Of a stretch of DNA of 64,000 nucleotides, positions 1 through 11,165 are shown one piece after another (the stretch's first letter is position 1; the number at the start of each line of letters is the position of its first letter). Under the pieces are notes generated by a model. The model searched no databases. It saw nothing but the letters and a program-made list of their open reading frames with translations, and was not told the origin of the DNA. This DNA comes from Listeria farberi (GTDB lineage: Bacteria; Bacillota; Bacilli; Lactobacillales; Listeriaceae): assembly GCF_014229245.1 (NCBI RefSeq), contig NZ_JAARZJ010000015.1:1-64000 (forward strand), in the 5' to 3' direction. The position numbers and the translations under genes are program-made.

Positions 1-89
1 CCGTTCCCATCCCGAACACGGTAGTTAAGCTTCTCTGCGCCAATGGTAGTTGGGGGCTTCCCCCTGCGAGAGTAGGTCGCTGCCGGGCA
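1..89 (+). rRNA. rrf: 5S rRNA, 3' part (gene begins before the window)
   Basis: The first ~88 bases match the 3' three quarters of a Firmicute 5S rRNA: the CCGAACACGG loop region, AAGCTTC, the GGGGGCTTCCCCC hairpin and the closing GAGAGTAGGTCGCTGCCGGGC end. The 5' end lies outside. It is followed at once by an intrinsic terminator, so an rRNA operon ends just before the ctsR operon. Confidence 0.95.
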
Positions 90-96
90 ATCTAAC

Positions 97-125
97 AAAG
101 TCCTAATTATTTAGGACTTTTTTTG
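97..125 (+). terminator. Terminator of the rRNA operon
   Basis: A perfect 10-bp stem (97-106 with 111-120), a TTAT loop and a run of T directly after the 5S gene. Confidence 0.9.
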
Positions 126-144
126 TTTGTAAAAGATAAATAAA

Positions 145-194
145 TTGCTAAAAGGTAGCGATATCTAGTATAATTAAAGTCAAAAATAGTCAAA
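145..194 (+). promoter_or_regulatory. ctsR operon promoter with overlapping CtsR operator
   Basis: A sigma-A promoter is visible: TTGCTA at 145-150, an 18-bp spacer and a perfect TATAAT at 169-174. Over the expected start site lies a tandem heptad, AGTCAAA at 178-184 and AGTCAAA at 188-194 with a 3-base spacer. This is the known CtsR operator form (RGTCAAANNNRGTCAAA). CtsR bound here would block initiation, so the operon should be autorepressed and induced by heat or stress. Confidence 0.9.
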
Positions 195-233
195 GTCAGT
201 GATTTGAAAAGTATGGAAAGGAGATTCCTTAAA

Positions 234-692
234 ATGAAAAACATTTCTGATATTATAGAAGCTTATTTGAAACAAGTCTTGGAGTCTAGTGAAGCAGTTG
301 AAATTAAGCGGAGTGAAATTGCGGATAAGTTTGAATGTGTGCCTTCTCAAATAAATTATGTAATCAATACTAGGTTTACAATGGAACGAGGGTATATTGT
401 TGAAAGTAAACGCGGTGGCGGTGGATATATTCGCATTATTAAAGTTAAAATGAATGATAAACTTCAACTGTTAGAAGCGATTATTTCAATGGTTCATGAT
501 AAAAAGGTCTCCCAATCATTTTCTGAAGATGTTATTTTGAGGTTACTTGAAGAAGAGGTAATAACAAAGAAAGAAGCTAGGTTGATGGTTTCGGCCTTGG
601 ACCGGGAAGTTTTAATTTTACCTTTACCAGATAGAGATATTTTAAGAAGTAGGATTTTAGAGGCGATGTTGGTTGCTTTGAAATATGATTAA
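234..692 (+). CDS. ctsR: Transcriptional repressor CtsR (class III stress genes)
   Basis: Dimeric winged-helix repressor of clp genes, 152 aa. The ATG at 234 is chosen because an AAAGGAG site (218-224) sits at normal distance; an upstream in-frame ATG at 204 lacks one and lies downstream of the promoter start. The N-terminal half is the DNA-binding domain, with the glycine-rich RGGGGYIRI wing near residue 65 that in the family acts as the heat sensor. The C-terminal half is the part contacted by McsB/ClpC. First gene of ctsR-mcsA-mcsB-clpC, and its own operator lies at 178-194. Confidence 0.97.
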   Translation: MKNISDIIEAYLKQVLESSEAVEIKRSEIADKFECVPSQINYVINTRFTMERGYIVESKRGGGGYIRIIKVKMNDKLQLLEAIISMVHDKKVSQSFSEDVILRLLEEEVITKKEARLMVSALDREVLILPLPDRDILRSRILEAMLVALKYD

Positions 693-704
693 GGTGTGAT
701 AACG

Positions 705-1223
705 ATGATTTGTCAAAGATGTGGAGAAAATAAAGCGGTTATTGCTTTGCAACAATTAAATGAAGCTGGGAAAGTAGAATCGTTATATCTATGCGAGAAT
801 TGTGCGGCTAACGAAGCTCTTTCTTCAGAAAAAGACTTAGTCAAAGCTATGGATACTTTTAGTGAAGTTGCTCTTGATTTCTTGACGCTTTTGCAAAAAG
901 AAGAAAATGCGCAAAAAGAGCTTGCCTGTGGGAATTGCCAACTTAGTTTTGAGGAGTTTTTACAGACTAATCGAGTTGGATGTTCGGAGTGTTATTCAGC
1001 TTTTGAAGAGCAATTGGTACCGATTATTGGTCGAGTGCAAAATGGTTATAAAAAACATGTTGGTAAGGTTCCAGTAGAAGTTGAGCGTGCGGAAGGTTTT
1101 CAAAATGAAATCAGTCGCTTACAAGAAAAGTTAGCACAACTAGTTAAAAATGAAGCGTTTGAGGAAGCCGCAATTATTAGGGATGAAATCAAAGCTTTGA
1201 AGGCTGGGGGTGAGGAAAAATGA
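705..1223 (+). CDS. mcsA: McsA, zinc-binding activator of the McsB arginine kinase
   Basis: 172 aa. Four CxxC pairs are visible (CQRC at the N-terminus, then CENC, CGNC and CSEC), which in the family bind zinc. The C-terminus is a UVR-type helical hairpin (EISRLQEKL...EEAAIIRDEI). McsA activates McsB and helps target proteins to ClpC. The ATG at 705 is preferred; an in-frame GTG at 696 sits against the AAGG ribosome site. It overlaps mcsB by 4 bp (ATGA), so translation is probably coupled. Confidence 0.95.
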   Translation: MICQRCGENKAVIALQQLNEAGKVESLYLCENCAANEALSSEKDLVKAMDTFSEVALDFLTLLQKEENAQKELACGNCQLSFEEFLQTNRVGCSECYSAFEEQLVPIIGRVQNGYKKHVGKVPVEVERAEGFQNEISRLQEKLAQLVKNEAFEEAAIIRDEIKALKAGGEEK

Positions 1224-2242
1224 ATGTATTTGAGCCTCGGCTTAGTTCTTGGTTAGAAAATGCTGGTGATGATGATGATGTCGTTTTAAGTTCACGTATT
1301 AGGCTTGCTAGGAATTTGAAGGATGAGCAGTTTCCGGTTTATGAGCAAAAGGAAGAGATTGTTAATAATATTGCAGCAGTTTTTGATGATAATTTTACTT
1401 TGTTTAAAATGAATCAAATTTCTTTACTGCAAAAAGCTCTTTTGGTGGAAAAACATTTAATTAGTCCCTATATGATGAATAAGAGTGAGTATGGGGCTGT
1501 TCTTTTAAATGAAGAAGAAAATGTGAGTATTATGTTAAATGAGGAAGATCATTTGCGGATACAGTGCATGACGCCTGGTTTGAGATTATTCGATGCGTTA
1601 GAGGCTGCGCTACAAATTGATGGTTATGTGGAAGAGAAGCTTAATTATGCTTTTGATAAAGAGTTTGGATATTTGACGAGTTGTGTAACGAATGTCGGGA
1701 CTGGGATGCGTGCTTCTGTGATGGTTCACTTACCGGGGCTTGTGACAACTAAAAGAATTAAAAATGTGATTGAAGCGATTAGGAGCCTTGGTTTTGTGGT
1801 AAGAGGTATATACGGAGAAGGTAGCATGCCTGCAAGTAGTATTTTTCAGGTCTCCAATCAAGTGACTCTGGGTAAAACGGAAGCAGAAATTGTGGAAGAT
1901 TTAACGCAAGTCATGGAACAAATTATTATGCAAGAACGTGTAGCTCGAACTACTTTGAAGCAAAAGTTCCATATTGCACTTGAAGATAGAGTTTTTCGGG
2001 CATATGGTTTACTGACAAATTGTCGTATTATTTCTATGAAAGAAGCAGCAGATGCTATTTCTGATATTAGACTTGGTGTAGAGTTAGGCTTTTTCGAGCA
2101 TATTTCTCGCCAAAAAATGAATGAATTGGTACTATTTTCGCAACCAGCTTTTTTGAGAAGAGAAGCAGGGAGAGATATGGATGAATTGGAAGAGAAAGTA
2201 ATACGGGCCAAAGTGATTCGCGAGATTTTAGGCGATAAATAA
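1220..2242 (+). CDS. mcsB: Protein-arginine kinase McsB
   Basis: 340 aa, normal length. It belongs to the phosphagen (ATP:guanido) kinase fold: the ATP-binding arginines are seen in [10 protein letters not shown] near residue 25, and a [12 protein letters not shown] motif and the [16 protein letters not shown] substrate/nucleotide loop follow. It phosphorylates arginines on proteins, which marks them for ClpCP and inactivates CtsR. Overlaps mcsA by 4 bp and lies 28 bp before clpC. Confidence 0.96.
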   Translation: MNVFEPRLSSWLENAGDDDDVVLSSRIRLARNLKDEQFPVYEQKEEIVNNIAAVFDDNFTLFKMNQISLLQKALLVEKHLISPYMMNKSEYGAVLLNEEENVSIMLNEEDHLRIQCMTPGLRLFDALEAALQIDGYVEEKLNYAFDKEFGYLTSCVTNVGTGMRASVMVHLPGLVTTKRIKNVIEAIRSLGFVVRGIYGEGSMPASSIFQVSNQVTLGKTEAEIVEDLTQVMEQIIMQERVARTTLKQKFHIALEDRVFRAYGLLTNCRIISMKEAADAISDIRLGVELGFFEHISRQKMNELVLFSQPAFLRREAGRDMDELEEKVIRAKVIREILGDK

Positions 2243-2270
2243 TGCGGCTTACGATAAGGAGGAAACAACA

Positions 2271-4733
2271 ATGATGTTTGGACGATTTACGCAAAGAGCT
2301 CAGAAAGTACTCGCGTTGTCACAAGAAGAGGCGATGCGTTTGAATCATAGTAATTTAGGAACAGAACATATACTTTTAGGTCTTGTAAGAGAAGGCGAAG
2401 GAATTGCGGCGAAAGCTCTTTATGAACTTGGAGTTAGTTCTGAAAAAGTGCAGCAAGAGGTGGAAGGTTTAATTGGACATGGAGAAAAAGCTGTGACCAC
2501 GATTCAATATACTCCTCGGGCTAAAAAAGTAATTGAACTTTCAATGGATGAGGCTCGTAAATTAGGTCATACTTATGTGGGAACAGAACATATCTTACTT
2601 GGGCTTATTCGTGAAGGTGAAGGAGTTGCGGCACGAGTTTTAAGTAATCTTGGTATTAGTTTAAACAAAGCGCGTCAGCAAGTCTTACAGCTTCTAGGTG
2701 GTGGAGATGCTACGGGAGCTGGTCGTCAAACTAATACGCAAGCTACACCAACTTTAGATAGTTTGGCACGTGATTTAACGGTTATTGCTCGGGAAGATAA
2801 TCTGGACCCAGTTATTGGTCGTTCTAAAGAAATCCAACGTGTGATTGAAGTACTTAGTCGCCGGACGAAAAATAACCCGGTACTCATTGGAGAACCGGGT
2901 GTTGGTAAAACAGCGATTGCAGAAGGGTTAGCGCAACAAATTGTTCGTAATGAAGTGCCTGAGACCTTACGTGGAAAACGTGTAATGACGCTTGACATGG
3001 GGACTGTTGTAGCAGGTACAAAATATCGTGGTGAATTCGAAGACCGTTTGAAAAAAGTAATGGATGAAATTCGTCAAGCTGGCAATGTTATTCTCTTTAT
3101 TGACGAACTCCATACTTTAATTGGCGCTGGTGGGGCGGAAGGTGCGATTGATGCATCTAATATCTTGAAGCCACCTCTAGCTCGTGGCGAATTACAATGT
3201 ATTGGTGCAACAACACTTGATGAATATCGTAAATATATTGAAAAAGATGCGGCACTTGAAAGACGCTTCCAACCAATTAAAGTTGATGAACCAACTGTCG
3301 AAGAGTCTATCCAAATTTTACATGGGTTGCGTGATCGTTATGAAGCGCATCACCGTGTTGCAATTACGGATGCGGCTCTTGAGGCTGCTGTTCGTTTATC
3401 TGATCGCTACATCTCAGATCGTTTCTTACCGGATAAAGCGATTGATGTTATTGATGAGTCTGGTTCAAAAGTTCGTTTGAAATCTTTTACAACTCCCAAA
3501 AATGTTAAAGAAATGGAAAACAATTTATCTGATTTGAAAAAAGAAAAAGATGCCGCTGTACAAGGGCAAGAATTTGAAAAAGCAGCATCATTACGAGATA
3601 AAGAACAAAAACTCAAAAAATCATTAGAAGAAACAAAAGCTAATTGGCAAGAAAAACAAGGACTTGACCATAGTGAAGTAACAGAAGATATTGTCGCTGA
3701 AGTAGTTGCTAGTTGGACTGGAATTCCGGTAGCTAAACTGGCTGAAACGGAAACAAATAAACTTCTTAATATGGAAAAACTTATACATGAACGTGTTATT
3801 GGCCAAGATGCAGCGGTAAAAGCCGTATCACTTGCTGTTCGCCGAGCTCGTGCAGGGCTTAAAGATCCGAAACGTCCGATTGGCTCCTTTATTTTCCTTG
3901 GCCCTACTGGAGTTGGGAAAACAGAACTTGCACGTGCGCTTGCTGAGTCTATGTTTGGTGATGAGGATTCGATGATTCGAATCGATATGTCTGAGTACAT
4001 GGAGAAATTCTCAACTGCTCGTTTAGTTGGTGCTCCTCCAGGTTATGTAGGATATGAAGAAGGCGGGCAACTGACTGAAAAAGTTCGTCAAAAACCTTAT
4101 TCAGTAGTCCTTTTAGATGAAATTGAAAAAGCGCATCCAGATGTATTTAATATGTTGCTACAAGTACTGGATGATGGTCGTTTGACTGATTCTAAAGGGC
4201 GAGTAGTTGATTTTAGAAATACAGTTATCATTATGACTTCTAATATTGGCGCCCAAGAAATGAAACAAGATAAATCAATGGGCTTTAATGTGATTGATCC
4301 ACTTAAAGATCATAAAGCAATGGAGCACCGCGTTTTACAAGATCTAAAACAGGCGTTCCGACCAGAATTTATCAATCGGATTGACGAAACAATTGTATTC
4401 CATTCTCTACAAGAAAAAGAATTGAAACAAATTGTTACACTTCTTACTGCTCAATTAACTAGCCGCCTAGCTGAACGTGATATTCATGTGAAATTAACAG
4501 AAGGCGCAAAAGCTAAAATTGCCAAAGATGGTTATGATCCAGAATACGGGGCGCGCCCTTTGAAACGAGCAATTCAAAAAGAAGTAGAAGATATGCTTTC
4601 TGAAGAATTACTTCGTGGCAATATCAAAGTAGGCGATAACGTTGAAATTGGTGTGAAAGATGGAAAATTAGAAGTTAGAAAAAAAGCAGCGACTAAGAAG
4701 AAAGCTACTCCCAAAAAAGTAAAATCGAAATAA
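2271..4733 (+). CDS. clpC: AAA+ protease ATPase ClpC
   Basis: 820 aa, full length. Domain order: double Clp N-terminal repeat (residues ~1-145), AAA-1 with Walker [10 protein letters not shown], a middle domain with a UVR-like coiled coil ([15 protein letters not shown]), AAA-2 with GPTGVGKTE, and the D2-small domain followed by a Lys-rich tail. It unfolds substrates for ClpP and with McsB degrades phosphoarginine proteins; in Listeria it is known for stress tolerance and virulence. AAGGAGG at 2256-2262 supports the ATG at 2271, though the next codon is also ATG. Last gene of the CtsR operon. Confidence 0.98.
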   Translation: MMFGRFTQRAQKVLALSQEEAMRLNHSNLGTEHILLGLVREGEGIAAKALYELGVSSEKVQQEVEGLIGHGEKAVTTIQYTPRAKKVIELSMDEARKLGHTYVGTEHILLGLIREGEGVAARVLSNLGISLNKARQQVLQLLGGGDATGAGRQTNTQATPTLDSLARDLTVIAREDNLDPVIGRSKEIQRVIEVLSRRTKNNPVLIGEPGVGKTAIAEGLAQQIVRNEVPETLRGKRVMTLDMGTVVAGTKYRGEFEDRLKKVMDEIRQAGNVILFIDELHTLIGAGGAEGAIDASNILKPPLARGELQCIGATTLDEYRKYIEKDAALERRFQPIKVDEPTVEESIQILHGLRDRYEAHHRVAITDAALEAAVRLSDRYISDRFLPDKAIDVIDESGSKVRLKSFTTPKNVKEMENNLSDLKKEKDAAVQGQEFEKAASLRDKEQKLKKSLEETKANWQEKQGLDHSEVTEDIVAEVVASWTGIPVAKLAETETNKLLNMEKLIHERVIGQDAAVKAVSLAVRRARAGLKDPKRPIGSFIFLGPTGVGKTELARALAESMFGDEDSMIRIDMSEYMEKFSTARLVGAPPGYVGYEEGGQLTEKVRQKPYSVVLLDEIEKAHPDVFNMLLQVLDDGRLTDSKGRVVDFRNTVIIMTSNIGAQEMKQDKSMGFNVIDPLKDHKAMEHRVLQDLKQAFRPEFINRIDETIVFHSLQEKELKQIVTLLTAQLTSRLAERDIHVKLTEGAKAKIAKDGYDPEYGARPLKRAIQKEVEDMLSEELLRGNIKVGDNVEIGVKDGKLEVRKKAATKKKATPKKVKSK

Positions 4734-4739
4734 ATGATG

Positions 4740-4772
4740 AACCTTCCTTAAACATTTAAGGAAGGTTTTTTC
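4740..4772 (+). terminator. Terminator of the clpC operon
   Basis: An 11-bp stem, ACCTTCCTTAA with TTAAGGAAGGT, followed by TTTTTT, 7 bp after the clpC stop. Confidence 0.93.
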
Positions 4773-4886
4773 TAAATAAGGGCTAAAAAGATAGAATGAA
4801 GGTTGAAAATACGAATTTGGCTAAAAGGCTTAACGCGAACAGATGATCTGTGGTAAAATGAAGCATATGTATGGAGGGATGTAGAA

Positions 4887-6260
4887 ATGGCTAAGGCAAA
4901 AAGGACGACCAAATTTGTGTGTCAGTCATGTGGGTATGAATCGGCAAAATGGATGGGTAAATGTCCGAATTGCAATGAGTGGAATCAGATGGTGGAGGCA
5001 TTAGAGCCATCGAAAAAATCACGCTCAGCTTTTAATCATACAGGGGAACCATCGAAGGCGACTCCGATAACTCAAATTGCAAGTGAAGAAGAAGCTCGGG
5101 TAGAAACTAATATGCCTGAATTAAATAGAGTACTTGGGGGCGGAGTTGTTCCGGGATCTATGGTACTTGTTGGCGGCGATCCTGGGATTGGTAAATCAAC
5201 CCTTTTACTACAAGTGTCAGCACAACTTACACTTACTAATAAGAAAGTATTATATATTTCCGGAGAAGAATCAATTAAGCAAACAAAACTTCGTGCAGAG
5301 CGGCTGCAAGTTTCCGGTGATAACTTGTATGTTTATGCAGAAACTAATTTAGAAGCGGTTCAAGAAACAATCGACTTTGTAAAACCAGATTTTGTCGTCA
5401 TTGACTCTATTCAAACTGTTTATCATCCAGATGTCACGAGTGCTGCGGGAAGTGTATCTCAGGTTAGAGAATGTACCGCTGCTTTAATGCGAATTGCTAA
5501 AATGCAAAATATCGCCATTTTCATCGTTGGTCATGTGACGAAAGAAGGCGCAATAGCTGGACCGCGTTTACTTGAACATATGGTGGATACAGTACTTTAT
5601 TTTGAAGGAGAACGTCACCATGCTTACCGAATTTTGCGCGCAGTGAAAAACCGTTTTGGTTCGACAAATGAGATGGGGATTTTTGAAATGCGTGATATTG
5701 GTCTTGTGGAAGTTGCCAATCCATCTGAGGTTTTCTTAGAGGAACGCTTAGAGGGTGCTTCAGGATCAACAGTTGTAGCTTCGATGGAAGGAACGCGTCC
5801 TGTGCTTGTAGAAATTCAAGCGCTTGTATCACCGACAATGTTTGGAAACGCAAAACGGATGGCAACAGGAATTGATTATAATAAAGTTTCTTTGATTATG
5901 GCTGTTTTAGAAAAAAGAGTAGGTTTAATGTTACAAAATCAAGATGCTTATTTGAAAGCAGCTGGTGGGGTTAAATTAGATGAGCCAGCAGTTGATTTAG
6001 CGGTAGCAGTTAGTGTGGCTTCTAGTTATCGTGATAAACCGACAAGGAGTACGGATTGTTTTATCGGAGAACTTGGACTTACAGGTGAGATTCGTCGTGT
6101 AGCAAGAATTGAGCAGCGCGTACAAGAAGCCGCCAAACTAGGCTTTAAACGGATTTTTATTCCCAAAAATAATGAAGGTGCTTGGAAAATACCAAAAGAC
6201 GTCCAAGTGGTTGGCGTGGAAACGATTGGCGAAGCATTGAAGAAGGCTTTACCAGACTGA
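4887..6260 (+). CDS. radA: DNA repair protein RadA/Sms
   Basis: 457 aa. An N-terminal C4 zinc finger (CQSCG...CPNC, residues 11-29), a RecA-like ATPase core with Walker [11 protein letters not shown], the RadA signature KNRFGS, and a C-terminal Lon-protease-like domain. It promotes branch migration and processing of recombination intermediates. It follows the clp operon as in other Firmicutes but is separated from it by a terminator. A GGAGGG site at 4873-4878 supports the ATG at 4887, and a TAAAAT element at 4854-4859 may be its -10. Confidence 0.97.
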   Translation: MAKAKRTTKFVCQSCGYESAKWMGKCPNCNEWNQMVEALEPSKKSRSAFNHTGEPSKATPITQIASEEEARVETNMPELNRVLGGGVVPGSMVLVGGDPGIGKSTLLLQVSAQLTLTNKKVLYISGEESIKQTKLRAERLQVSGDNLYVYAETNLEAVQETIDFVKPDFVVIDSIQTVYHPDVTSAAGSVSQVRECTAALMRIAKMQNIAIFIVGHVTKEGAIAGPRLLEHMVDTVLYFEGERHHAYRILRAVKNRFGSTNEMGIFEMRDIGLVEVANPSEVFLEERLEGASGSTVVASMEGTRPVLVEIQALVSPTMFGNAKRMATGIDYNKVSLIMAVLEKRVGLMLQNQDAYLKAAGGVKLDEPAVDLAVAVSVASSYRDKPTRSTDCFIGELGLTGEIRRVARIEQRVQEAAKLGFKRIFIPKNNEGAWKIPKDVQVVGVETIGEALKKALPD

Positions 6261-6293
6261 AAATAAATACTTGAGTGATTCTAGGAGTACTAT

Positions 6294-6323
6294 TTGCGGT
6301 ATAGTCTTTTAATAGTGTAAAAT
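6294..6323 (+). promoter_or_regulatory. Probable sigma-A promoter of the PIN-TRAM gene
   Basis: TTGCGG at 6294-6299, an 18-bp spacer and TAAAAT at 6318-6323, in the 133-bp gap after radA. Confidence 0.5.
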
Positions 6324-6393
6324 AGTGCTATATGTATGTTTGGTAATAGCCCAATTATATGTATAAATATAAAAATGGAAAGGGGGAAACTAA

Positions 6394-7467
<1,074 letters not shown>

Positions 7468-7486
7468 TTGGAAGGAGTTAATAAGC

Positions 7487-8185
7487 ATGAATTATGAGCT
7501 GATTTTTTTAGCTGCAGGACAGGGTAAACGTATGAATGCGAAAAAAAATAAAATGTGGCTTGACTTAGTTGGCGAACCAATTTTCATTCATGCCTTACGT
7601 CCTTTTATAGCCGATAATCGTTGTTCGAAAGTGATTGTTGTGTGCCAAGAATCGGAAAGAAAACATGTGAGAAAATTGATGCGGCAACTTGACGTTTCGG
7701 AGGATAGAGTTGAGGTCGTAAAAGGTGGAAGCGAACGTCAGTATAGTGTAGCGGCTGGGCTGGAACATTGTGGCTTAGAAAGAGTAGTGCTTGTGCATGA
7801 TGGGGCTAGACCTTTTGTAACTTTAGATGTTATTGATCGTCTGTTATTAGGTGTGAAACAAAATAAAGCTGCTATTTGTGCTGTGCAAGTGAAAGATACA
7901 GTAAAGCGAGTTTTCGACAAAGTTGTCATAGAGACGGTTGATCGTGAAAACCTCTGGCAAATTCAAACGCCTCAAGCTTTTGAGCTAGATATTTTACAAA
8001 AGGCACACCGTCTCGCAAAAAAAGACCAATTTCTAGGAACGGATGAAGCTAGTTTGGTCGAGCGGATTCCATACCCTGTTGCTATTGTCCAAGGAAGCTA
8101 TTATAATATAAAGCTGACAACTCCAGAAGATATGCCACTTGCTAAGGCGATTTTAGGAGAACTTGGAGGGAAATTAAATGATTAG
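7487..8185 (+). CDS. ispD: 2-C-methyl-D-erythritol 4-phosphate cytidylyltransferase
   Basis: 232 aa. It transfers CMP to MEP, the third step of the non-mevalonate isoprenoid pathway. The N-terminal nucleotide-binding loop LAAGQGKRM and the VHDGARPF motif are intact. The ATG at 7487 is chosen for its GGAAGGAG site at 7470-7477; a longer frame starting at 7451 would run into the preceding gene. Overlaps ispF by 8 bp. Confidence 0.96.
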   Translation: MNYELIFLAAGQGKRMNAKKNKMWLDLVGEPIFIHALRPFIADNRCSKVIVVCQESERKHVRKLMRQLDVSEDRVEVVKGGSERQYSVAAGLEHCGLERVVLVHDGARPFVTLDVIDRLLLGVKQNKAAICAVQVKDTVKRVFDKVVIETVDRENLWQIQTPQAFELDILQKAHRLAKKDQFLGTDEASLVERIPYPVAIVQGSYYNIKLTTPEDMPLAKAILGELGGKLND

Positions 8186-8651
8186 AATTGGCCAAGGATA
8201 TGATGTACATAAACTTGATTATGACCGTGAACTGGTGATTGGTGGAGTTAAGATTCCTTACGAAAAAGGTTTGCTAGGTCATAGTGATGCGGACGTACTA
8301 CTCCATGCTATTACAGATGCTATCATTGGTGCAATTGGCGCTTTGGATATAGGTCACTTTTTCCCGGATACGGATATGGCTTATAAAGACGCGGATTCAG
8401 CAGAGCTTCTTGCGGAAATTTGGCGACAGGTGGAAGCAGAGGGGTTCAAGCTTGGGAATTTGGACGCGACTATTATTGCTGAAAAACCGAAAATGGCACC
8501 TTATGTGAAATTGATGAAACTTCGGATTGCTGAGTTACTCCACGCAGAACCATCCCAAATAAATGTAAAAGCAACCACGACGGAGAAATTAGGCTTTACT
8601 GGTAGAGAAGAAGGTATTGCTAGTTTAGCAGTAGTCTTACTTGAAAAATAA
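8178..8651 (+). CDS. ispF: 2-C-methyl-D-erythritol 2,4-cyclodiphosphate synthase
   Basis: 157 aa, the usual size of this trimeric enzyme. The zinc-binding DVH motif (GQGYDVHKL, residues 7-13), the [12 protein letters not shown] motif and the C-terminal [10 protein letters not shown] cytidine-binding loop are all present. It acts next to IspD in the MEP pathway. A GGAGG site lies inside the end of ispD. Confidence 0.97.
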   Translation: MIRIGQGYDVHKLDYDRELVIGGVKIPYEKGLLGHSDADVLLHAITDAIIGAIGALDIGHFFPDTDMAYKDADSAELLAEIWRQVEAEGFKLGNLDATIIAEKPKMAPYVKLMKLRIAELLHAEPSQINVKATTTEKLGFTGREEGIASLAVVLLEK

Positions 8652-8669
8652 TTAAAGGAGTGAATAATT

Positions 8670-10145
8670 GTGAGTGAAACAAAACGAGTACGTGTACGTT
8701 ATGCGCCGAGTCCAACTGGATTTTTGCATATTGGAAATGCACGTACTGCCTTATTTAACTATTTATTTGCAAGACATAACGATGGAGACTTTATCATTCG
8801 AATTGAAGATACGGATGCTAAGCGTAACGTAGCTGACGGTGAAGAAAGCCAAATGAAAAATCTGAAATGGCTAGGTATGGACTGGGATGAAGGCGTTGAT
8901 GTTCCAGGGAAATATGGCCCTTACCGTCAATCTGAACGTCAATCGATTTACGAACCACTGATTCAACAACTTTTAGATAAAGGTTTGGCTTATAAATGTT
9001 ATTGTACGGAAGAAGAATTAGATGCTGAACGCGAAAAACAAAAAGCAAATGGTGAAATGCCTCGTTATAGCGGAAAATGTCGTCATTTAACAAAAGAACA
9101 ACAAGCGGAAAAAGAAGCACAAGGTTTCAAACCAAGCATTCGCTTCAAAGTACCAGCTAATGAAACAATTACTTTCAATGATATGGTTAAAGATGATGTT
9201 TCTTTTGAATCGAATGGGATTGGAGATTTTGTTATTGCGAAAAAAGACGGGATTCCGACTTATAATTTTGCGGTAGCAGTGGATGATCATTTAATGGAAA
9301 TCTCGCATGTTCTTCGTGGTGATGACCATATTTCGAATACACCAAAACAAATTTTAATATATAATGCTTTTGGCTGGGAACCTCCAATTTTTGGACATAT
9401 GACACTTATTGTGAATGAAAGCAGACGTAAATTAAGTAAACGTGATGGCTCAATTATTCAATTTATTGAGCAGTATCGTGACCTAGGGTATTTACCAGAA
9501 GCCTTATTTAACTTTATTGCTATGCTTGGTTGGTCTCCAGAAGGGGAAGAAGAAATTTTCTCCAAAGAAGAATTTATTAAAATGTTTGATCCGAAGCGTT
9601 TATCTAAATCGCCAGCATTATTCGATAACGTTAAATTAACTTGGGTGAATAACCAATATGTGAAAAAATTACCGCTTAATGATGTTGTGGAACTTTCGTT
9701 GCCTCATTTACAAAAAGCTGGGGTTGTATCTGCTGATTTAGATCAAGCAGAACTTGACTGGGTGCATAAATTAGTTTCGCTTTATCACGAGCAAATGAGT
9801 TATGGTGCTGAAATTGTGCCACTTTCAGAAATGTTTTTCGCTGATGCTGAATCGATTACTTTTGACGAAGAAGAAACAGCGGTGCTTGCAGAAGAAACAG
9901 TACCAACAGTTATTTCGACATTCAAAAAAGAATTAGAAGCGCTAGAAGTTCTTGAAGCGTCGGAAGTAAAAGCTGCTATCAAACGTGTTCAAAAAGAAAC
10001 AGGCGTAAAAGGTAAAGGTTTATTTATGCCGATTCGTATTGTCACTACTGGCGAAATGCATGGTCCTGAACTACCACTTGCAATCGAAGTGCTTGGTCGT
10101 GAGAAAGTGCTTCATCGTTTGGATACATGGTTGAAAAACAATTAA
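8670..10145 (+). CDS. gltX: Glutamyl-tRNA synthetase
   Basis: 491 aa, starting at GTG 8670 behind AAAGGAGTG. Class I synthetase: the HIGH motif appears as [15 protein letters not shown] at residues ~11-25 and the KMSKS motif as KLSKRDGS. Non-discriminating enzymes of this type also charge tRNA-Gln in Firmicutes. A terminator follows, so the cysE-cysS block is separately expressed. Confidence 0.97.
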   Translation: MSETKRVRVRYAPSPTGFLHIGNARTALFNYLFARHNDGDFIIRIEDTDAKRNVADGEESQMKNLKWLGMDWDEGVDVPGKYGPYRQSERQSIYEPLIQQLLDKGLAYKCYCTEEELDAEREKQKANGEMPRYSGKCRHLTKEQQAEKEAQGFKPSIRFKVPANETITFNDMVKDDVSFESNGIGDFVIAKKDGIPTYNFAVAVDDHLMEISHVLRGDDHISNTPKQILIYNAFGWEPPIFGHMTLIVNESRRKLSKRDGSIIQFIEQYRDLGYLPEALFNFIAMLGWSPEGEEEIFSKEEFIKMFDPKRLSKSPALFDNVKLTWVNNQYVKKLPLNDVVELSLPHLQKAGVVSADLDQAELDWVHKLVSLYHEQMSYGAEIVPLSEMFFADAESITFDEEETAVLAEETVPTVISTFKKELEALEVLEASEVKAAIKRVQKETGVKGKGLFMPIRIVTTGEMHGPELPLAIEVLGREKVLHRLDTWLKNN

Positions 10146-10156
10146 TTTTAAGGGAG

Positions 10157-10188
10157 AGCATCTCGACTATGTGCGAGGTGCTTTTTTA
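10157..10188 (+). terminator. gltX terminator
   Basis: A 9-bp stem AGCATCTCG with CGAGGTGCT and a T6 tail, 11 bp after gltX. Confidence 0.9.
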
Positions 10189-10204
10189 TTTTGATATATT
10201 TCAG

Positions 10205-10232
10205 TTGCAAGGAATTTTATTGCTGTTATAAT
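10205..10232 (+). promoter_or_regulatory. Promoter of the cysE-cysS operon
   Basis: TTGCAA at 10205-10210, a 16-bp spacer and a perfect TATAAT at 10227-10232. It directs a transcript that starts with the T-box leader. Confidence 0.85.
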
Positions 10233-10244
10233 AGAACTAAATAT

Positions 10245-10490
10245 ACGGAAAAAGTGATGATGGGAAGAAGTACGGAATTCTAAGCTTATAGAGAGAGTCG
10301 CCATGGCTGGAAGCGACTTAGCTGAACACTCCTGAAATGCCTCCCTGAATTCTGATGGGAAATTTAGTATCGTCAGACGAAATGTGGGTCGTTACCCCCA
10401 CCCCTAGAGTTGGAGTATCTGCTGAAATTAGTAGTACTCAAGTCAGAGTGGAACCGCGCGGAGCGTCTCTGTATTAGAGGGGCTTTTTTT
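10245..10490 (+). promoter_or_regulatory. T-box riboswitch (tRNA-Cys sensing) before cysE
   Basis: This fills the 400-bp gap between gltX and cysE. Stem I is closed by GAATTC (near 10275) pairing with GAATTC near 10346. The conserved T-box GTGGAACCGCG lies at 10448-10458, and a terminator hairpin (AGCGTCTCT...AGAGGGGCT, then T7) ends near 10490. A TGC triplet at 10338-10340 on the 3' side of stem I is a plausible specifier codon for cysteine, which fits cysE and cysS downstream. Uncharged tRNA-Cys should favour readthrough. The T-box call is firm; the specifier is my inference. Confidence 0.93.
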
Positions 10491-10544
10491 GTTGGCGTAG
10501 GTTCCAAGGAAAAAATGTACGAACTTGAATAAGGAGGCAACAAA

Positions 10545-11159
10545 ATGCCAACTCGCTTAAAAGAAGATATTGCAACAATTATAAAGAATGACCCTGCGAC
10601 AAAGACTTTTTTTGATGCTTTTTTAACGAATCCTGGATTACATGCACTTTGGTGGCACCGTGTGGCAAACTTTTTTTATCGCCACAAAATGGTTTTGTTT
10701 GGAAAAGTATTATCGCAGACTGCTCGTTTCTGGACTAATATAGAAATTCATCCCGGCGCAACAATTGGTAGAAGGCTTTTTATAGATCATGGTGCAGGGA
10801 TTGTCATTGGAGAAACTGCGGAAATTGGTGATGATGTTACGATTTTTCATGGAGTTACGCTTGGTGGGACCGGGAAGGACTGCGGGAAACGCCATCCAAC
10901 AGTCGGTGACAGAGCACTTGTTTCAGCAGGAGCAAAAGTACTTGGTCCTGTTGATATTGGAGCAGATGCCCGGATTGGCGCGGGTGCGGTTGTTTTAAAA
11001 GACGTACCTCCTGGCGCAACAGTAGTAGGTATTCCTGCTAAAGTTGTTCGGCTTAACGGTCGTACGGTTGGACACGCGGTCCCTAAGATGGATGAACTGA
11101 CGTTGCGAATTGCGGAATTAGAAAATATAGTAGAAAAACTTTTGAAGGAAAAGGAGTAG
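10545..11159 (+). CDS. cysE: Serine O-acetyltransferase
   Basis: 204 aa. It makes O-acetylserine from serine and acetyl-CoA, the first step of cysteine synthesis. After an N-terminal helical region comes the left-handed beta-helix hexapeptide domain, with catalytic His in DHGAGIVIGETAEIG and the FHGVTLGGTGK motif. An AAGGAGG site precedes the ATG. Placed with cysS under one T-box, so amino acid supply and tRNA charging are controlled together. Confidence 0.97.
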   Translation: MPTRLKEDIATIIKNDPATKTFFDAFLTNPGLHALWWHRVANFFYRHKMVLFGKVLSQTARFWTNIEIHPGATIGRRLFIDHGAGIVIGETAEIGDDVTIFHGVTLGGTGKDCGKRHPTVGDRALVSAGAKVLGPVDIGADARIGAGAVVLKDVPPGATVVGIPAKVVRLNGRTVGHAVPKMDELTLRIAELENIVEKLLKEKE

Positions 11160-11165
11160 ATCTGA

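Noticed and set aside
3407-4000. A 197-codon open frame on the minus strand within clpC
   Set aside because: It is the reverse shadow of conserved ClpC coding DNA, is Ser/Arg/Pro-rich in the way such shadows are, and has no ribosome site.
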